Part shown: positions 37,268 through 47,654 of the stretch, one piece after another
How the letters are laid out: each line of letters opens with the position of its first letter
Position numbering within the stretch: the stretch's first letter is position 1
DNA from: Arthrobacter sp. S41
GTDB lineage: Bacteria > Actinomycetota > Actinomycetes > Actinomycetales > Micrococcaceae
DNA length: 64,000 nucleotides
Reading direction: 5' to 3'
Assembly: GCF_004320535.1 (NCBI RefSeq)
Contig: NZ_SIHY01000001.1
Span: 682,001 to 746,000 of the forward strand
Notes under the pieces: generated by a model
Told to the model about the DNA's origin: nothing
Databases searched by the model: none
What the model saw: only the letters and a program-made list of their open reading frames with translations
Translations under genes and position numbers: made by a program

Positions 37268-38488
37268 TCATTTTGTTCGTCGCGCTGCCAATGGTGAGTG
37301 CTCCTGAATAACACCAACACCAAGCAAACGGGCAGGTATTGAAGCCAGCTTGGGAAAACGTCGAAGCAACACAGCTACCGGCAGCGGTAAAGTGACTTCT
37401 TCGTTGCTCCGCATGATCCGCCGCAGCCCACGATGCATGATGCGTTGCACTGATTGGACAATAATCGTTGGGACAATGCGTCGCTTCTGAACTCTTTGAA
37501 CGTCTCTGTCGGAGATCGTCCATTTCCGTAAGGGTTCAGCCAGAATTCTGGCGGTCGCCACCGCGTCTTGAACCGCAAGGTTGACGCCAACTCCACCAAC
37601 CGGGCTCATCGCATGCGCCGAATCTCCGATGCACAATAATCCGGAGCGCCACCACCGTCGGGCACGATTAAGCTTGACGTTTAAAAGTTTGGCATCATCC
37701 AAGCTCAGATCGCCAACACCGGTGGCAAGTTCTGGAGCGGCTTCAATGATTGAACTGCGCCACGCCTGAACTCCTTGGGCTCGAAGCTCGGAATCCATGC
37801 CTTTAGGCAGCAACATCGCCATCTGCACATAGTCAGTTCTGGGAATCATGACGAACGACTTATCTCGAGCGAATGCTGGGGACAAAACATTCGGGCGATC
37901 CAATTGGCCTGGTACCTTGAACCACCAGACATCAATCGGAACTGCAAAGTCTTTCATCACAATCCCTGCGGAATCCCGAATCCTCGACCAACGCCCGTCT
38001 GCTGCGATCGTTAACAGGGCTCTGATCTCCTTGACCCCGTCTGGTCCTGAATATCGAACACCGACAATCCTGTCGCCCACACTCAAGACGTCAAGGACTT
38101 CGCAGTTCATCCGCAGATCAAAGTTCGGCTCGGCTTCCCCGGCACGAGCTAACAGATTCAAGAAGTCCCACTGTGGCGCCATCGCTATATATGGATAGGG
38201 ATGATTGATCGCCGCTAGGTTCAGCACGGTAGTTACCTTGCCGTCGCGGGTAGGGAACTGTGCACCGCTAACCTTGCTGAAATCGATCTTTTCAAATTCG
38301 CTCATCAAGCCAAGCTCATCTAGCAACTGCAGCGTTGATGGATGGATTGTGTCACCGCGAAAATCTCGGAGAAAATCTGCGTGCTTCTCCAGTACGGTCA
38401 CTGGCACACCACAGCGGGCCAGCAAGAGACCTGCCACCATGCCGGCAGGGCCTCCCCCGGCAATTACACATCTAGTGTCGAACTCCAT
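37268..38488 (-). CDS. FAD-dependent monooxygenase (p-hydroxybenzoate hydroxylase fold)
   Basis: A 406-residue group A flavin monooxygenase. It has the ADP-binding motif IAGGGPAGMVAGLLLARCG near the N-terminus, the DG motif TIAADGRWSRIR and the GD motif LLCIGDSAHAMSPVGGVGVNLAVQDA. It hydroxylates an aromatic or other small substrate using NAD(P)H and O2; the substrate is unknown. It stands alone, ending near the cspA terminator. Confidence 0.87.
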   Translation of the reverse strand: MEFDTRCVIAGGGPAGMVAGLLLARCGVPVTVLEKHADFLRDFRGDTIHPSTLQLLDELGLMSEFEKIDFSKVSGAQFPTRDGKVTTVLNLAAINHPYPYIAMAPQWDFLNLLARAGEAEPNFDLRMNCEVLDVLSVGDRIVGVRYSGPDGVKEIRALLTIAADGRWSRIRDSAGIVMKDFAVPIDVWWFKVPGQLDRPNVLSPAFARDKSFVMIPRTDYVQMAMLLPKGMDSELRAQGVQAWRSSIIEAAPELATGVGDLSLDDAKLLNVKLNRARRWWRSGLLCIGDSAHAMSPVGGVGVNLAVQDAVATARILAEPLRKWTISDRDVQRVQKRRIVPTIIVQSVQRIMHRGLRRIMRSNEEVTLPLPVAVLLRRFPKLASIPARLLGVGVIQEHSPLAARRTK

Positions 38489-38653
38489 CGTCGTTTCCCT
38501 TCGGGAATGATCTGCCAGTTCCAGCTTGTCACCAATGCTCGCACATGAATAGTGCTTGTAAAGCTGATCACCAGGACTTGCTAGTTTCTCGATTCAGGAA
38601 AGTTCACGTCTTGTGTTCACCGACGTAGCAATGAATTTGGAGACGATAGAAAC

Positions 38654-38689
38654 GAGCCAGGACCTGCAGTAATCTGCAGGCCCTGGCTC
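38654..38689 (-). terminator. Hairpin terminator of nrdF
   Basis: GAGCCAGG and CCTGCAG (38654-38669) pair with 38674-38689 across TAAT with one internal mismatch. It lies 36 bases past the nrdF stop on the minus strand. Confidence 0.8.
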
Positions 38690-38724
38690 ATTTATACCTT
38701 TTCAGGCGACTCGAAGTTGACGGA

Positions 38725-39705
<981 letters not shown>

Positions 39706-39794
39706 TCATCGAAAAGCTAAATCGTGTAACGAACTTTGCTACCAACTCTACCGTTCTTTCAAACTGTACAGAGTCAGCAAAACTTAAATCTAGC

Positions 39795-39816
39795 GTCAGA
39801 TCTCATGTGATCTGAC
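39795..39816 (-). terminator. Hairpin 1 between nrdE and nrdF
   Basis: GTCAGATC (39795-39802) and GATCTGAC (39809-39816) form an 8-bp perfect stem with a six-base loop. It is the second hairpin met by RNA polymerase after nrdE; on the minus strand it is followed by GCTAGATTTAAGTTTT. It could terminate, pause or stabilise the transcript. Confidence 0.5.
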
Positions 39817-39830
39817 GTGTGTTTTTATAC

Positions 39831-39871
39831 AAAGCAGCTGCCGTTGGTTCGGACCAAACGGCAGCTGCTTT
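39831..39871 (-). terminator. Hairpin 2 between nrdE and nrdF
   Basis: AAAGCAGCTGCCGTTGGT (39831-39848) pairs with the stretch starting 39853 and ending 39871, with one bulged base and a short TCGG loop. On the minus strand the stem is followed by GTATAAAAAC. It lies 42 bases after the nrdE stop and resembles a terminator or attenuator. Confidence 0.7.
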
Positions 39872-39912
39872 GTGATATTAGCGCCCTATTGAGTGGCTAC
39901 TAATCTCAGGCA

Positions 39913-42051
39913 TTACAGTGCGCAGGAAACGCAACCTTCAACTTCGGTACCTTCCAAGGCCATCTGGCGCAGGCGGATGTAGTAAAGGCTCTTAATGCCC
40001 TTACGCCATGCGTAGATCTGTGCCTTGTTGATGTCACGAGTAGTTACGGTGTCCTTGAAGAACAGAGTCAACGACAAGCCCTGATCCACGTGCTGGGTAG
40101 CAGCAGCGTAGGTGTCAATGATCTTCTCGTAGCCGATCTCGTAAGCATCTTCGTAGAAGTCGATGTTCTCGTTGTTCATGTAAGGAGCCGGGTAGTAAAC
40201 GCGGCCGATCTTACCTTCCTTGCGGATCTCGATCTTCGCTGCGACCGGGTGGATCGAGGAAGTCGAGTTGTTGATGTACGAGATCGAACCGGTTGGTGGA
40301 ACAGCCTGCAGGTTCTGGTTGTAGATACCGTGCTCCATAACCGACGCCTTCAGAGCGTTCCAGTCTTCCTGGGTAGGAATGTGGATGTCGGCAAAGAGCT
40401 CGCGTACGCGCTCGGTTGCTGGAACCCACTGCTGGTCGGTGTACTTGTCGAAGAATTCTCCCGACGCGTACTTTGAGTTCTCGAAGTTATCGAAAGTTTC
40501 ACCGCGCTCCATGGCGATCTTGTTCGACGCAGTCAATGCGTGGAACAGAATCGTGTAGAAGTAGATGTTGGTGAAGTCGATGCCTTCTTCAGAACCGTAG
40601 TAGATGTGCTCGCGAGCGAGGAAGCCGTGCAGGTTCATCTGGCCTAGGCCGATGGCGTGCGACTTCTTGTTGCCGTCTGCAATCGAAGGAACCGAACCGA
40701 TGTAGGACATATCCGACACGGCGCTCAGTGCGCGGATCGCGATGTCTACAGAAGCTGCCAGGTTCTTGCCGTCCATAGCCTTGGCAATGTTCATGGAACC
40801 AAGGTTGCAAGAAATATCCTTGCCAACCTTTGAGTAGCTCAAGTCATCGCCGAATTCAGAGGCTGACGAAACCTGCAAGATTTCCGAGCAGAGGTTCGAC
40901 ATGGTGATACGGCCGGCAATTGGGTTTGCCTTGTTCACGGTGTCTTCGAACATGATGTACGGGTAACCGGACTCGAACTGGATCTCTGCCAGAGTCTGGA
41001 AGAAGTCACGAGCGCTGATCTTCGCCTTCTTGATACGCGAGTCATCAACCATCTCGTAGTACTTTTCAGTAACCGAGATTTCGCTGAACGGTACGCCGTA
41101 AACGCGCTCTACATCGTAAGGGCTGAACAGGTACATGTCTTCGTTCTTGCGAGCAAGTTCGAAGGTGATGTCTGGGATGACAACGCCCAAAGACAGGGTC
41201 TTGATACGGATCTTCTCATCAGCATTTTCACGCTTGGTGTCCAAGAACCGGTAGATGTCTGGGTGGTGTGCGTTCAAGTAGACCGCGCCAGCACCCTGAC
41301 GTGCGCCAAGCTGGTTGGCGTAGGAGAAGGAATCTTCAAGAAGCTTCATCACTGGGATGACGCCCGAGGACTGGTTCTCAATCTGCTTGATCGGTGCACC
41401 GTGCTCACGCAGGTTGGTCAGTGATAGTGCAACACCGCCACCGCGCTTGGAAAGCTGCAGCGAGGAGTTGACCGCACGGGCGATGGATTCCATGTTGTCT
41501 TCAATACGAAGCAAGAAGCAGGAAACTAGTTCGCCACGCTGAGCCTTACCAGCGTTGAGGAAGGTTGGAGTTGCAGGCTGGAAACGACCGTCAATGATCT
41601 CGTCAACGAGCTGGGTTGCCAACTTTTCATCGCCACGAGCAAGGTGCAGTGCAACCATGCATACGCGGTCTTCGTAACGCTCTAGGTAACGCTTGCCGTC
41701 AAAAGTCTTCAGCGTGTAAGAGGTGTAGAACTTGAAGGCGCCCAAGAAAGTTTCGAAACGGAACTTCTTGTCGAAGGCGTGCTTAAACAGATCACGAATG
41801 TAGTTCATCGAGTACTGATCAAGAGTCTCGCGCTCGTAGTACTCGTGCTTTACGAGGTAAGCCAGCTTCTCGTCAAGATCATGGAAGAACACGGTGTTGT
41901 TGTTCACGTGATCCAAGAAGTACTGACGGGCTGCGTAGCGATCTACTTCAAACTGGATCTTTCCATCTGGACCGTAAAGGTTCAGCATGGCGTTCAGGTC
42001 GTTGTAGCTCAAGCCCTGGAACTGGGCTGGGAGCTCCTTTGAGCTCGTCAT
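39913..42051 (-). CDS. nrdE: Class Ib ribonucleoside-diphosphate reductase large subunit NrdE
   Basis: Catalytic subunit that reduces NDPs to dNDPs. The 712-residue protein has the family features [15 protein letters not shown] (active-site Cys), [26 protein letters not shown] (catalytic Cys-x-Glu), [18 protein letters not shown] and a C-terminal CVSC ([10 protein letters not shown]) that receives electrons from NrdH. The N-terminus lacks an ATP-cone, as in class Ib. ATG at 42051 overlaps the nrdI stop (ATGA). Confidence 0.96.
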   Translation of the reverse strand: MTSSKELPAQFQGLSYNDLNAMLNLYGPDGKIQFEVDRYAARQYFLDHVNNNTVFFHDLDEKLAYLVKHEYYERETLDQYSMNYIRDLFKHAFDKKFRFETFLGAFKFYTSYTLKTFDGKRYLERYEDRVCMVALHLARGDEKLATQLVDEIIDGRFQPATPTFLNAGKAQRGELVSCFLLRIEDNMESIARAVNSSLQLSKRGGGVALSLTNLREHGAPIKQIENQSSGVIPVMKLLEDSFSYANQLGARQGAGAVYLNAHHPDIYRFLDTKRENADEKIRIKTLSLGVVIPDITFELARKNEDMYLFSPYDVERVYGVPFSEISVTEKYYEMVDDSRIKKAKISARDFFQTLAEIQFESGYPYIMFEDTVNKANPIAGRITMSNLCSEILQVSSASEFGDDLSYSKVGKDISCNLGSMNIAKAMDGKNLAASVDIAIRALSAVSDMSYIGSVPSIADGNKKSHAIGLGQMNLHGFLAREHIYYGSEEGIDFTNIYFYTILFHALTASNKIAMERGETFDNFENSKYASGEFFDKYTDQQWVPATERVRELFADIHIPTQEDWNALKASVMEHGIYNQNLQAVPPTGSISYINNSTSSIHPVAAKIEIRKEGKIGRVYYPAPYMNNENIDFYEDAYEIGYEKIIDTYAAATQHVDQGLSLTLFFKDTVTTRDINKAQIYAWRKGIKSLYYIRLRQMALEGTEVEGCVSCAL

Positions 42052-42533
42052 CGTTCCTGCCAATTCGGCGACGCTGGTGTCCAAAAGGTTTCAAGCCCTT
42101 CTTTGACTTTGAGAACGTCTTCCGACGTCCCCATAAGTTCGAATGTATAAAGTACGGGTACGTTGCATTTCTGAGCAATTCGCTTAGCCGCGATGCAGTA
42201 GTACTCGCCGAAGTTTGTGTTCCCCGCACCGATCACTCCACGAAGATTTACTCGATTTTCGTCATACCGCAGGAATTTCATGATTTGCGGAACGATGGAG
42301 TGTTTGCCTCGCTCTCCCCCATAGGTGGGGATGAGCAATACGTACGGTGCGGCGGAAATGAGCGGCGGCTCGGTGGCAAAGACCGGGATCCGAGCCGCAT
42401 TCATCTCTAGTTTGTCCACGAACCTCTTGGTGTTCTCCGAAACCGAAGAGAAATAAATCAACTGCGATTTGGTGAGGTTAACTGATTCGTGGGCCTCAGC
42501 GTTTTGCTTGTCGGCAAGTGCTGTGGGTGACAT
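42048..42533 (-). CDS. nrdI: Flavodoxin-like NrdI
   Basis: A small flavoprotein that supplies the oxidant for assembling the Mn2-tyrosyl radical in NrdF. The 161-residue protein has the family segments [18 protein letters not shown] (FMN phosphate loop), [22 protein letters not shown] and [17 protein letters not shown] at 42533 is preferred over an upstream GTG because GGAGG lies seven bases before it. It is coupled to nrdE by an ATGA overlap. Confidence 0.95.
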   Translation of the reverse strand: MSPTALADKQNAEAHESVNLTKSQLIYFSSVSENTKRFVDKLEMNAARIPVFATEPPLISAAPYVLLIPTYGGERGKHSIVPQIMKFLRYDENRVNLRGVIGAGNTNFGEYYCIAAKRIAQKCNVPVLYTFELMGTSEDVLKVKEGLETFWTPASPNWQER

Positions 42534-42575
42534 CTTTTTTGCCTCCACTACAAAGTGAGCGGATTGGGCTGGTGC

Positions 42576-42806
42576 TTAGTTAGCTGGAGCCAGCAGATCG
42601 ATCTTGTCTGGACGGAAGCCCGACCAGTGATCATCGTCGGTAACGACGACAGGTGCCTGCATGTAGCCCAAGCCACGGACGTGCTCCAACGCAGTGGCAT
42701 CTTGCGAGATGTCGACCTTGTTGTACTCGACGCCCTTCTTATCCAACGCGCGGTAAGTAGCGTTGCACTGAACGCAGGAAGGCTTCGTGTAAACGGTGAT
42801 GGCCAT
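42576..42806 (-). CDS. nrdH: Glutaredoxin-like NrdH
   Basis: The dedicated electron donor of class Ib reductase. The 76-residue protein has the CVQC redox motif (C11, C14) in MAITVYTKPSCVQC, the NrdH segment APVVVTDDDHWSGFRPDKI and a thioredoxin fold. ATG at 42806 is used; the longer frame upstream has no family resemblance. It opens the nrdHIE unit and lies 42 bases before nrdI. Confidence 0.96.
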   Translation of the reverse strand: MAITVYTKPSCVQCNATYRALDKKGVEYNKVDISQDATALEHVRGLGYMQAPVVVTDDDHWSGFRPDKIDLLAPAN

Positions 42807-42942
42807 GTCCCTGATCCCCTTTAGAAAATTCTTGATGTTGGCCGGATTCCATCTGCTGATGGAAATTCCCAGCTGTCCTCTCGGATGCCTCAAAAACAGG
42901 GTCTTTGAGGTGCTACTGGTGCGAGCCGCACCAACGAGTTCA

Positions 42943-42970
42943 ATACTACATGTTGTGTTTAGTCGGTCAA
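42943..42970 (-). promoter_or_regulatory. Candidate promoter of nrdHIE
   Basis: On the minus strand TTGACC (42970-42965), 16 bases and TAGTAT (42948-42943) form a good -35/-10 pair about 140 bases upstream of nrdH. The first NrdR-like box covers the -10. Confidence 0.55.
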
Positions 42971-42990
42971 GCAGCCACAAGATGATGTAT
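42943..42990. promoter_or_regulatory. Proximal tandem NrdR-like boxes
   Basis: ATACTACATGTTGTGT (42943-42958) matches the NrdR consensus (ACACWAYATATWGTGT, read on the minus strand) at 14 of 16 positions. A weaker copy (42975-42990, 11 of 16) starts exactly 32 bases away, the three-turn spacing that NrdR, a nucleotide-sensing repressor, uses. They overlap the nrdH promoter. Confidence 0.65.
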
Positions 42991-43016
42991 TACAAGTATG
43001 TCATTCTTCCCCCGCT

Positions 43017-43090
43017 ACGTCCACAGGAACTGTGGATATTCGACCCCGTTTAAACCGCGATTTTTCGGGGTCTGTCAAACTTTTTCCACA
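43017..43090. promoter_or_regulatory. DnaA-box-like cluster upstream of nrdHIE
   Basis: TTTTCCACA (43082-43090) fits TTWTNCACA, ATATCCACA is read on the minus strand of 43031-43039 (8 of 9) and ACGTCCACA lies at 43017-43025 (7 of 9). A further TTGTGCACA is on the minus strand of 43241-43249. Together they make a loose cluster between the two NrdR-box pairs. The rest of 42991-43362 shows no gene. Confidence 0.4.
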
Positions 43091-43153
43091 GCTTCGTCGC
43101 CACAGCATGTGGGTTAAAAATTATTCTGTGACAAGTTTCTCGGCGTGTTCTCA

Positions 43154-43201
43154 TTGCTACATCTAGTCCGCCGTGTGCCCTCGCCCCACTACATATAGTG
43201 T
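43154..43201. promoter_or_regulatory. Distal tandem NrdR-like boxes
   Basis: CCACTACATATAGTGT (43186-43201) matches the NrdR consensus at 15 of 16 positions. A degenerate copy (43154-43169, 10 of 16) is again 32 bases away. The pair lies 350-395 bases upstream of nrdH and downstream of yggS, so nrdH is the only downstream target in sight. Confidence 0.6.
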
Positions 43202-43286
43202 GGCTCCAAATGCCGACACTTCAGCTTCTAGCCCACGCGCTGTGCACAACCGGAGAACCTCAACCGGCGAGCACGGGGCAGAGGAA

Positions 43287-43317
43287 AGGGCAGCAAGCCA
43301 AATTAGCTCGCTGCCCT
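43287..43317 (-). terminator. Hairpin after yggS
   Basis: AGGGCAGC (43287-43294) pairs with GCTGCCCT (43310-43317). It lies 46 bases past the yggS stop on the minus strand and is followed by TTTCCTC. Confidence 0.6.
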
Positions 43318-43362
43318 CCTATGGATCCGTCACCGGCCGCTAGTCGCTAGTTGCTCACCGTG

Positions 43363-44097
43363 TTAGGCGTAGTTGCGAGCGCCAAAGATTCCCTGGCCCA
43401 CCCGCACCACGGTGGCACCTTCGGCAATAGCCAGTTCGTAGTCGCCACTCATGCCCATAGACAGGTGTTTAAAGCCCGCCGGCGCATCCGGCTGCAAGGA
43501 CTCTAGGGTTTGACGCAACAGGGAGAAGCTCGCGCGAATCTGTTGTTCATCAGTGGTGTGGGCGGCCATAGTCATCAGCCCTACCGGATTAAGCCGATCC
43601 AACGACGACAGACCATCAAGTAACTCTGCAGCAGCTGAGGCAGAAATTCCCGACTTACTTTCCTCACCCGAGGTATTTACCTGGATGAACACCTCAAGGG
43701 TGCGGTCCTCTAGTTCTAGACGACGCTGTAGGGTTTCAGCCAGCTTCAACGAATCCAATGCGTGGAACTCATCAGCAAACTGGGCCACAAATTTTGCCTT
43801 GTTGGTTTGCAACGGGCCAATGATGGCGTAGCGCAGGTGAGGGAACTGCTCGCGGAAAATTTCGTGCTTCCCCTGAGCTTCTTGAACCTTGTTCTCCCCC
43901 AAGGTACTGACCCCGGCCGCGATGGCCAGCGACAACCGATCAACATCGATGGTCTTGGTGACCGGCAACAATCGCACAGAGTCCGCTTCACGGCCTGCAG
44001 CACTGGTGGCCGCAGCAATGCGCTGGTTCACCGCCGCAAGGTTATTAACGAAGTCTTCGGTGGTAGCCGCGTGCGCGGCAGCAGGTTGCGAAGTCAA
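43363..44097 (-). CDS. YggS/PLPBP-family pyridoxal phosphate-binding protein
   Basis: A PLP-homeostasis protein with an alanine-racemase-like TIM-barrel and no known catalytic activity. The 244-residue protein has the PLP lysine in LLPVTKTID (Lys48), LGENKVQEAQGK, IGPLQTNKAKF, VNTSGEESKSGI and the C-terminal SMGMSGDYELAIAEGATVVRVGQGIFG. It lies alone between the poxB terminator and the nrd upstream region. Confidence 0.95.
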   Translation of the reverse strand: MTSQPAAAHAATTEDFVNNLAAVNQRIAAATSAAGREADSVRLLPVTKTIDVDRLSLAIAAGVSTLGENKVQEAQGKHEIFREQFPHLRYAIIGPLQTNKAKFVAQFADEFHALDSLKLAETLQRRLELEDRTLEVFIQVNTSGEESKSGISASAAAELLDGLSSLDRLNPVGLMTMAAHTTDEQQIRASFSLLRQTLESLQPDAPAGFKHLSMGMSGDYELAIAEGATVVRVGQGIFGARNYA

Positions 44098-44126
44098 GAC
44101 GCCTACTTTCTAGCTCTCACAAAAAT

Positions 44127-44153
44127 GTTGCTGGCGCCAAAGGCGCCAGCAAC
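44127..44153 (-). terminator. Rho-independent terminator of poxB
   Basis: GTTGCTGGCGCC (44127-44138) is the perfect complement of 44142-44153 with an AAA loop; on the minus strand ATTTTTG follows. It lies 19 bases past the poxB stop. Confidence 0.92.
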
Positions 44154-44171
44154 AAGCATATGCATAAATCC

Positions 44172-45896
44172 TTAGAACACTTGACGCCAGTTGGTCTTGG
44201 CCAGATCCAGCAACTCATCTCCACGACCCGACAGGACCGTACGGATGGCATAGAGCGCAAAGCCCTTAGCCTGCTCGAGCTTCACATTTGGTGGCATCGA
44301 CATTTCCTGGCGATCCGTGATCACATCAAGTACTGCAGGGCCATCGTGAGCCAAGAATTCCTTGACTGTGGACTCCAGCTGAGCCGAGTCCTCCACCCGG
44401 TAGCCCTTGAGTCCGGCCGCGGTGGCCACTGCACCAAAGTCAGGATTCTGCAGATCGGTGGCATAGGTGACAAAGCCGGCGGCCTTCATTTCCAGCTCAA
44501 CAAAGTTCAAGGACGAGTTGTTGAAGACCACTACCTTGACCGGCAACTTATTCTGCGTGGCGGTCAGCAGTTCGCCCAGCATCATGGCTAGCCCTCCGTC
44601 GCCAGCAAAGGCAATCACCTGGCGGCTACGATCCACCGCCTGGGCACCCAGAGCCTGCATCAGCGCGTTAGCCATCGAACCGTGGTTAAAGGACCCGAGC
44701 ACCCGACGCTTGCCGGTCATGGTTAGGTAGCGGGCAGCCCAAATCACCGGGGAGCCAACATCGGCGGTGAAGACCGCGTCCTCATCGGCCGCTTGATCAA
44801 TAAGTCGTGCAAGGTACTGCGGGTGAATCGCCGAGCCAGGCTTCGAAGGCTCAGCGAGCTCGTCAAGCTTGGTGCGCGTCTTACGGTAATGCTCTAGGGC
44901 GTGCTCCAAGTGCTTACGATGCGTTTGCACCGGCAATAGTGCGCTCAGCGCAGCGGCAGTGTCTTTGACCGTACCCACCAATGGCACGTCAACCTTGGTG
45001 CGTCGCCCAATCTGTTCGCCGCGGATGTCCACTTGGATGATCGTGGCGTTTTGTGGGTAGAACTGTTGGTACGGGAAGTCTGTGCCCAGCATCAACAGCA
45101 CATCACACTCGGCGATGGCCTTAGCGCCGGAGGCGAAGCCCAGCAGGCCGGTCATGCCCACGTCGAAGGGGTTGTCGTACTCGATATGTTCCTTACCGCG
45201 CATGGCGTGGACAATCGGGGCGGCGAGCTTATCGGCTAGGGCCACGACCTCGTCATGGGCACCAGCAACGCCGGCGCCAGCAAGGATGGTCACCTTACGC
45301 GAACCCTCAAGGATCTCTGCGGCACGCTCGAGCTCCTGCTCATTGGGCAGAACACGAGGGTTGGTCTTAGCGATGAGCTGAGTTGCAGTGCGCTCCATTT
45401 CCGACAGGGCAACGTCTCCGGCAATCACCAATACGGCGACGCCACGCTTTTCGATGGCCTCACGGATGGCGATGCGAAGCATGCGTGGCATTTGCTTTGG
45501 ATCAGAAACCTGCTCAGCATAAACGGAGCACCCACGGAAAACTTCCACCGGGTTGGTTTCCTGGAAGTAGTTGGAGCCAATTTCCTCGGTGGGGATCTGT
45601 GCGGCGATGGCCAACACCGGAACTCGCGAACGATTAGCGTCGTACAGGCCGTTGATCAGGTGAAGGTTGCCAGGTCCACAGGAGCCAACGCAGACGGCCA
45701 GCTCGCCGGTAATTTCTGCTTCAGCTGCGGCGGCAAAGGCGGCGGCTTCCTCATGTCGATGGTGAACCCACTCCATTCGACCGTTCTCGCGTAGTGCATC
45801 GGTGAGTCCATTTAGCGAGTCCCCCGGGATACCGTAAATACGGCGAACCCCTTGGGCATCAAGCTGTTCAATCAGGTGGTCGGCTACATTAGGCAA
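44172..45896 (-). CDS. poxB: Thiamine-diphosphate pyruvate oxidase/dehydrogenase (PoxB-type)
   Basis: A 574-residue ThDP-dependent flavoenzyme that decarboxylates pyruvate to acetate and CO2, feeding electrons to quinone (PoxB) or oxygen. It shows GIPGDSLNGL, HRHEEAAAFAAAAEA (catalytic Glu), GSCGPGNLHLINGLYDANRSRVPVLAI, the ThDP-Mg motif GDGGLAMMLGELLTA...NNSSLNFVELEM and a C-terminal region like PoxB. TTG at 45896 is chosen because AGGAGG lies six bases before it. The 251-base upstream region has no other gene. Confidence 0.9.
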   Translation of the reverse strand: MPNVADHLIEQLDAQGVRRIYGIPGDSLNGLTDALRENGRMEWVHHRHEEAAAFAAAAEAEITGELAVCVGSCGPGNLHLINGLYDANRSRVPVLAIAAQIPTEEIGSNYFQETNPVEVFRGCSVYAEQVSDPKQMPRMLRIAIREAIEKRGVAVLVIAGDVALSEMERTATQLIAKTNPRVLPNEQELERAAEILEGSRKVTILAGAGVAGAHDEVVALADKLAAPIVHAMRGKEHIEYDNPFDVGMTGLLGFASGAKAIAECDVLLMLGTDFPYQQFYPQNATIIQVDIRGEQIGRRTKVDVPLVGTVKDTAAALSALLPVQTHRKHLEHALEHYRKTRTKLDELAEPSKPGSAIHPQYLARLIDQAADEDAVFTADVGSPVIWAARYLTMTGKRRVLGSFNHGSMANALMQALGAQAVDRSRQVIAFAGDGGLAMMLGELLTATQNKLPVKVVVFNNSSLNFVELEMKAAGFVTYATDLQNPDFGAVATAAGLKGYRVEDSAQLESTVKEFLAHDGPAVLDVITDRQEMSMPPNVKLEQAKGFALYAIRTVLSGRGDELLDLAKTNWRQVF

Positions 45897-46051
45897 AACA
45901 TTCCTCCTGCACACATTTTTTTGCGGGTCTACTGCTCACAGTACTGCGCCCATCTACCTTGTGCCATGGCTACGCACCAGTTGACATGGTTCCGCTGAGC
46001 ACAACAACTAGTGCCGCAGAACACATCTGCTGACACTTCTTAATGTTCAGC

Positions 46052-46125
46052 GTGCACCAAAGCCATGACAGGCCAGCACTTAGCTAGGCTGAACTAATAA
46101 GGCAGTGCACCAACAAGTGCACCAA
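46052..46125. repeat. Three copies of GTGCACCAA upstream of a cupin gene
   Basis: GTGCACCAA occurs at 46052-46060, 46105-46113 and 46117-46125; the last two form a 12-bp tandem repeat just before the cupin ribosome binding site. They could bind a regulator; the role is unknown. Confidence 0.35.
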
Positions 46126-46147
46126 TACAGGAGCAAGAGGCAAGCTA

Positions 46148-46507
46148 ATGACTCAACCGCGCCGCATGGCCAACACCAACCAACTACCTGCTGGGGTGAA
46201 AAACGGGGCGATTTGGAAGCTGGAACCAGAAGAACGAGACCTTGATGCCAACGTCATCTCCTTGGCGCCAGACCAGAGCATCGGGGCACATCAAGGCCCG
46301 GCGCTCGATGTGCTGCTCCACATTTTTGCCGGCTCGGGCACCTTGGTCACCGAGGACTCGCGAATCGAGTTAACTCTCGGCGACATCATTTATCTGCCCG
46401 CTCGATCACAACGAGAATTTATCGCTGGGTCAGCTGGCTTGGCCTACTTCTCGGTGCACCAGCGTAAACGCACCCAGGGTTTGATGCCCACACCACCAGC
46501 TGTCTAA
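46148..46507 (+). CDS. Small cupin-domain protein
   Basis: A 119-residue single-domain cupin (IGAHQGPALDVLLHIFAGSGTLVTEDSRIELTLGDIIYLPARSQREFIAGSAGLAYFSVHQ). One metal-binding set is partly visible (H in GAHQG, H in LLHIF, but few others), so metal binding is uncertain. Function unknown. It converges on the Cds1-like gene. Confidence 0.75.
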   Translation: MTQPRRMANTNQLPAGVKNGAIWKLEPEERDLDANVISLAPDQSIGAHQGPALDVLLHIFAGSGTLVTEDSRIELTLGDIIYLPARSQREFIAGSAGLAYFSVHQRKRTQGLMPTPPAV

Positions 46508-46530
46508 AGCAAAAAGCTAAAAAGCAAAAA

Positions 46531-47595
46531 CTAGTGCTCGAACGTACCTGTGGCGAGGAACTGCTCCATCGCTTCGGTGTACGGGGCAAGGTTCAAGCCT
46601 TGATCATCAAGCCACTGCTGGTTGTAATAGGTGTTTGTGTAGCGCTCGCCGGAGTCGCAGAGCAGGGTCACCACACTGCCCTGCTCACCGTTTTTTAGCA
46701 TCTGCGAGATGGTCTTAAACGCGGCGTAAAGGTTGGTGCCGGTGGAACCGCCAGCAAAGTACCTAGTCTTGGCACGCAGCAAGTGCATGGCTGCCAAGGA
46801 GGCTGCGTCCGGGACCTGCATCATATGGTCGATCACGCCGGGCATAAAAGAAGGCTCAACCGTCGGTCGCCCGATACCTTCAATTCTTGAACCCGTACCG
46901 GAGACGTAATCGGGGTTTCCGGTTTTCCAGCCTTCATAAAATGCGGAGCCTTCTGGGTCCGCAACACAGATGCGGGTGTCGTGCTGCTTATAACGAGCGT
47001 AGCGGCCAAAGGTTGCACTGGTTCCGCCGGTTCCGGCGCCTACGACAATCCAGCTTGGGATTGGGTGCGGTTCGGCAGACATCTGGGCATAGACCGATTC
47101 AGCAATGTTGTTATTCCCTCGCCAATCGGTGGCCCGCTCAGCGTAGGTAAACTGGTCAAGATAGTAGCCACCAGACTGGGCTGCCAACTCGCGGGCTGCA
47201 ACATCTAATTGCCCAGCACCGTCAACAAGGTGGCATCGACCGCCGTAAAACTCGATGAGCTTAATCTTCTCGGTGCTCGTGGAGGCGGGTACCACCGCGA
47301 TGAATTCCAGTCCGAGCATGCGCGAGAAGTAGGCTTCTGATACCGCGGTTGATCCGCTGGAAGCCTCCACCAAGGTGGTACCTTCCTTGATTCGTCCATT
47401 AACTAGTCCGTAGAGCAGCAGTGAACGGGCTAGTCGGTGTTTGAGCGAACCGGTGGGGTGCACCGACTCGTCTTTGAGGTACAGCTCAATCCCCCAGTGC
47501 GCCGGAAGCTCAAACCCCAACAGGTGTGTGTCAGCGCTGCGATTGGCGTCGGCGTTGAGCTGAGAAATTGCCTGTCGAACCCAAAGATCAGTCAT
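46531..47595 (-). CDS. PLP-dependent cysteine desulfhydrase/synthase-family protein (Cds1-like)
   Basis: A 354-residue fold-type II PLP enzyme. The Schiff-base lysine is K52 in [15 protein letters not shown], the substrate loop is [12 protein letters not shown] and the phosphate-binding glycine loop is [14 protein letters not shown]. Its pattern fits the actinobacterial Cds1 group, which releases sulfide from cysteine, more than CysK, which uses O-acetylserine; both remain possible. It diverges from the gene for a multi-span membrane protein. Confidence 0.83.
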   Translation of the reverse strand: MTDLWVRQAISQLNADANRSADTHLLGFELPAHWGIELYLKDESVHPTGSLKHRLARSLLLYGLVNGRIKEGTTLVEASSGSTAVSEAYFSRMLGLEFIAVVPASTSTEKIKLIEFYGGRCHLVDGAGQLDVAARELAAQSGGYYLDQFTYAERATDWRGNNNIAESVYAQMSAEPHPIPSWIVVGAGTGGTSATFGRYARYKQHDTRICVADPEGSAFYEGWKTGNPDYVSGTGSRIEGIGRPTVEPSFMPGVIDHMMQVPDAASLAAMHLLRAKTRYFAGGSTGTNLYAAFKTISQMLKNGEQGSVVTLLCDSGERYTNTYYNQQWLDDQGLNLAPYTEAMEQFLATGTFEH

Positions 47596-47654
47596 ATCTC
47601 AACTCTAACCGTGGCTTGCAGTTTGCACACGTCAACCGTGATAAATTCAAAACT

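Noticed and set aside
43017-43249. DnaA-like sites as a replication origin
   Set aside because: There is no dnaA, dnaN or long AT-rich unwinding region nearby; promoter control of nrdHIE is more likely.
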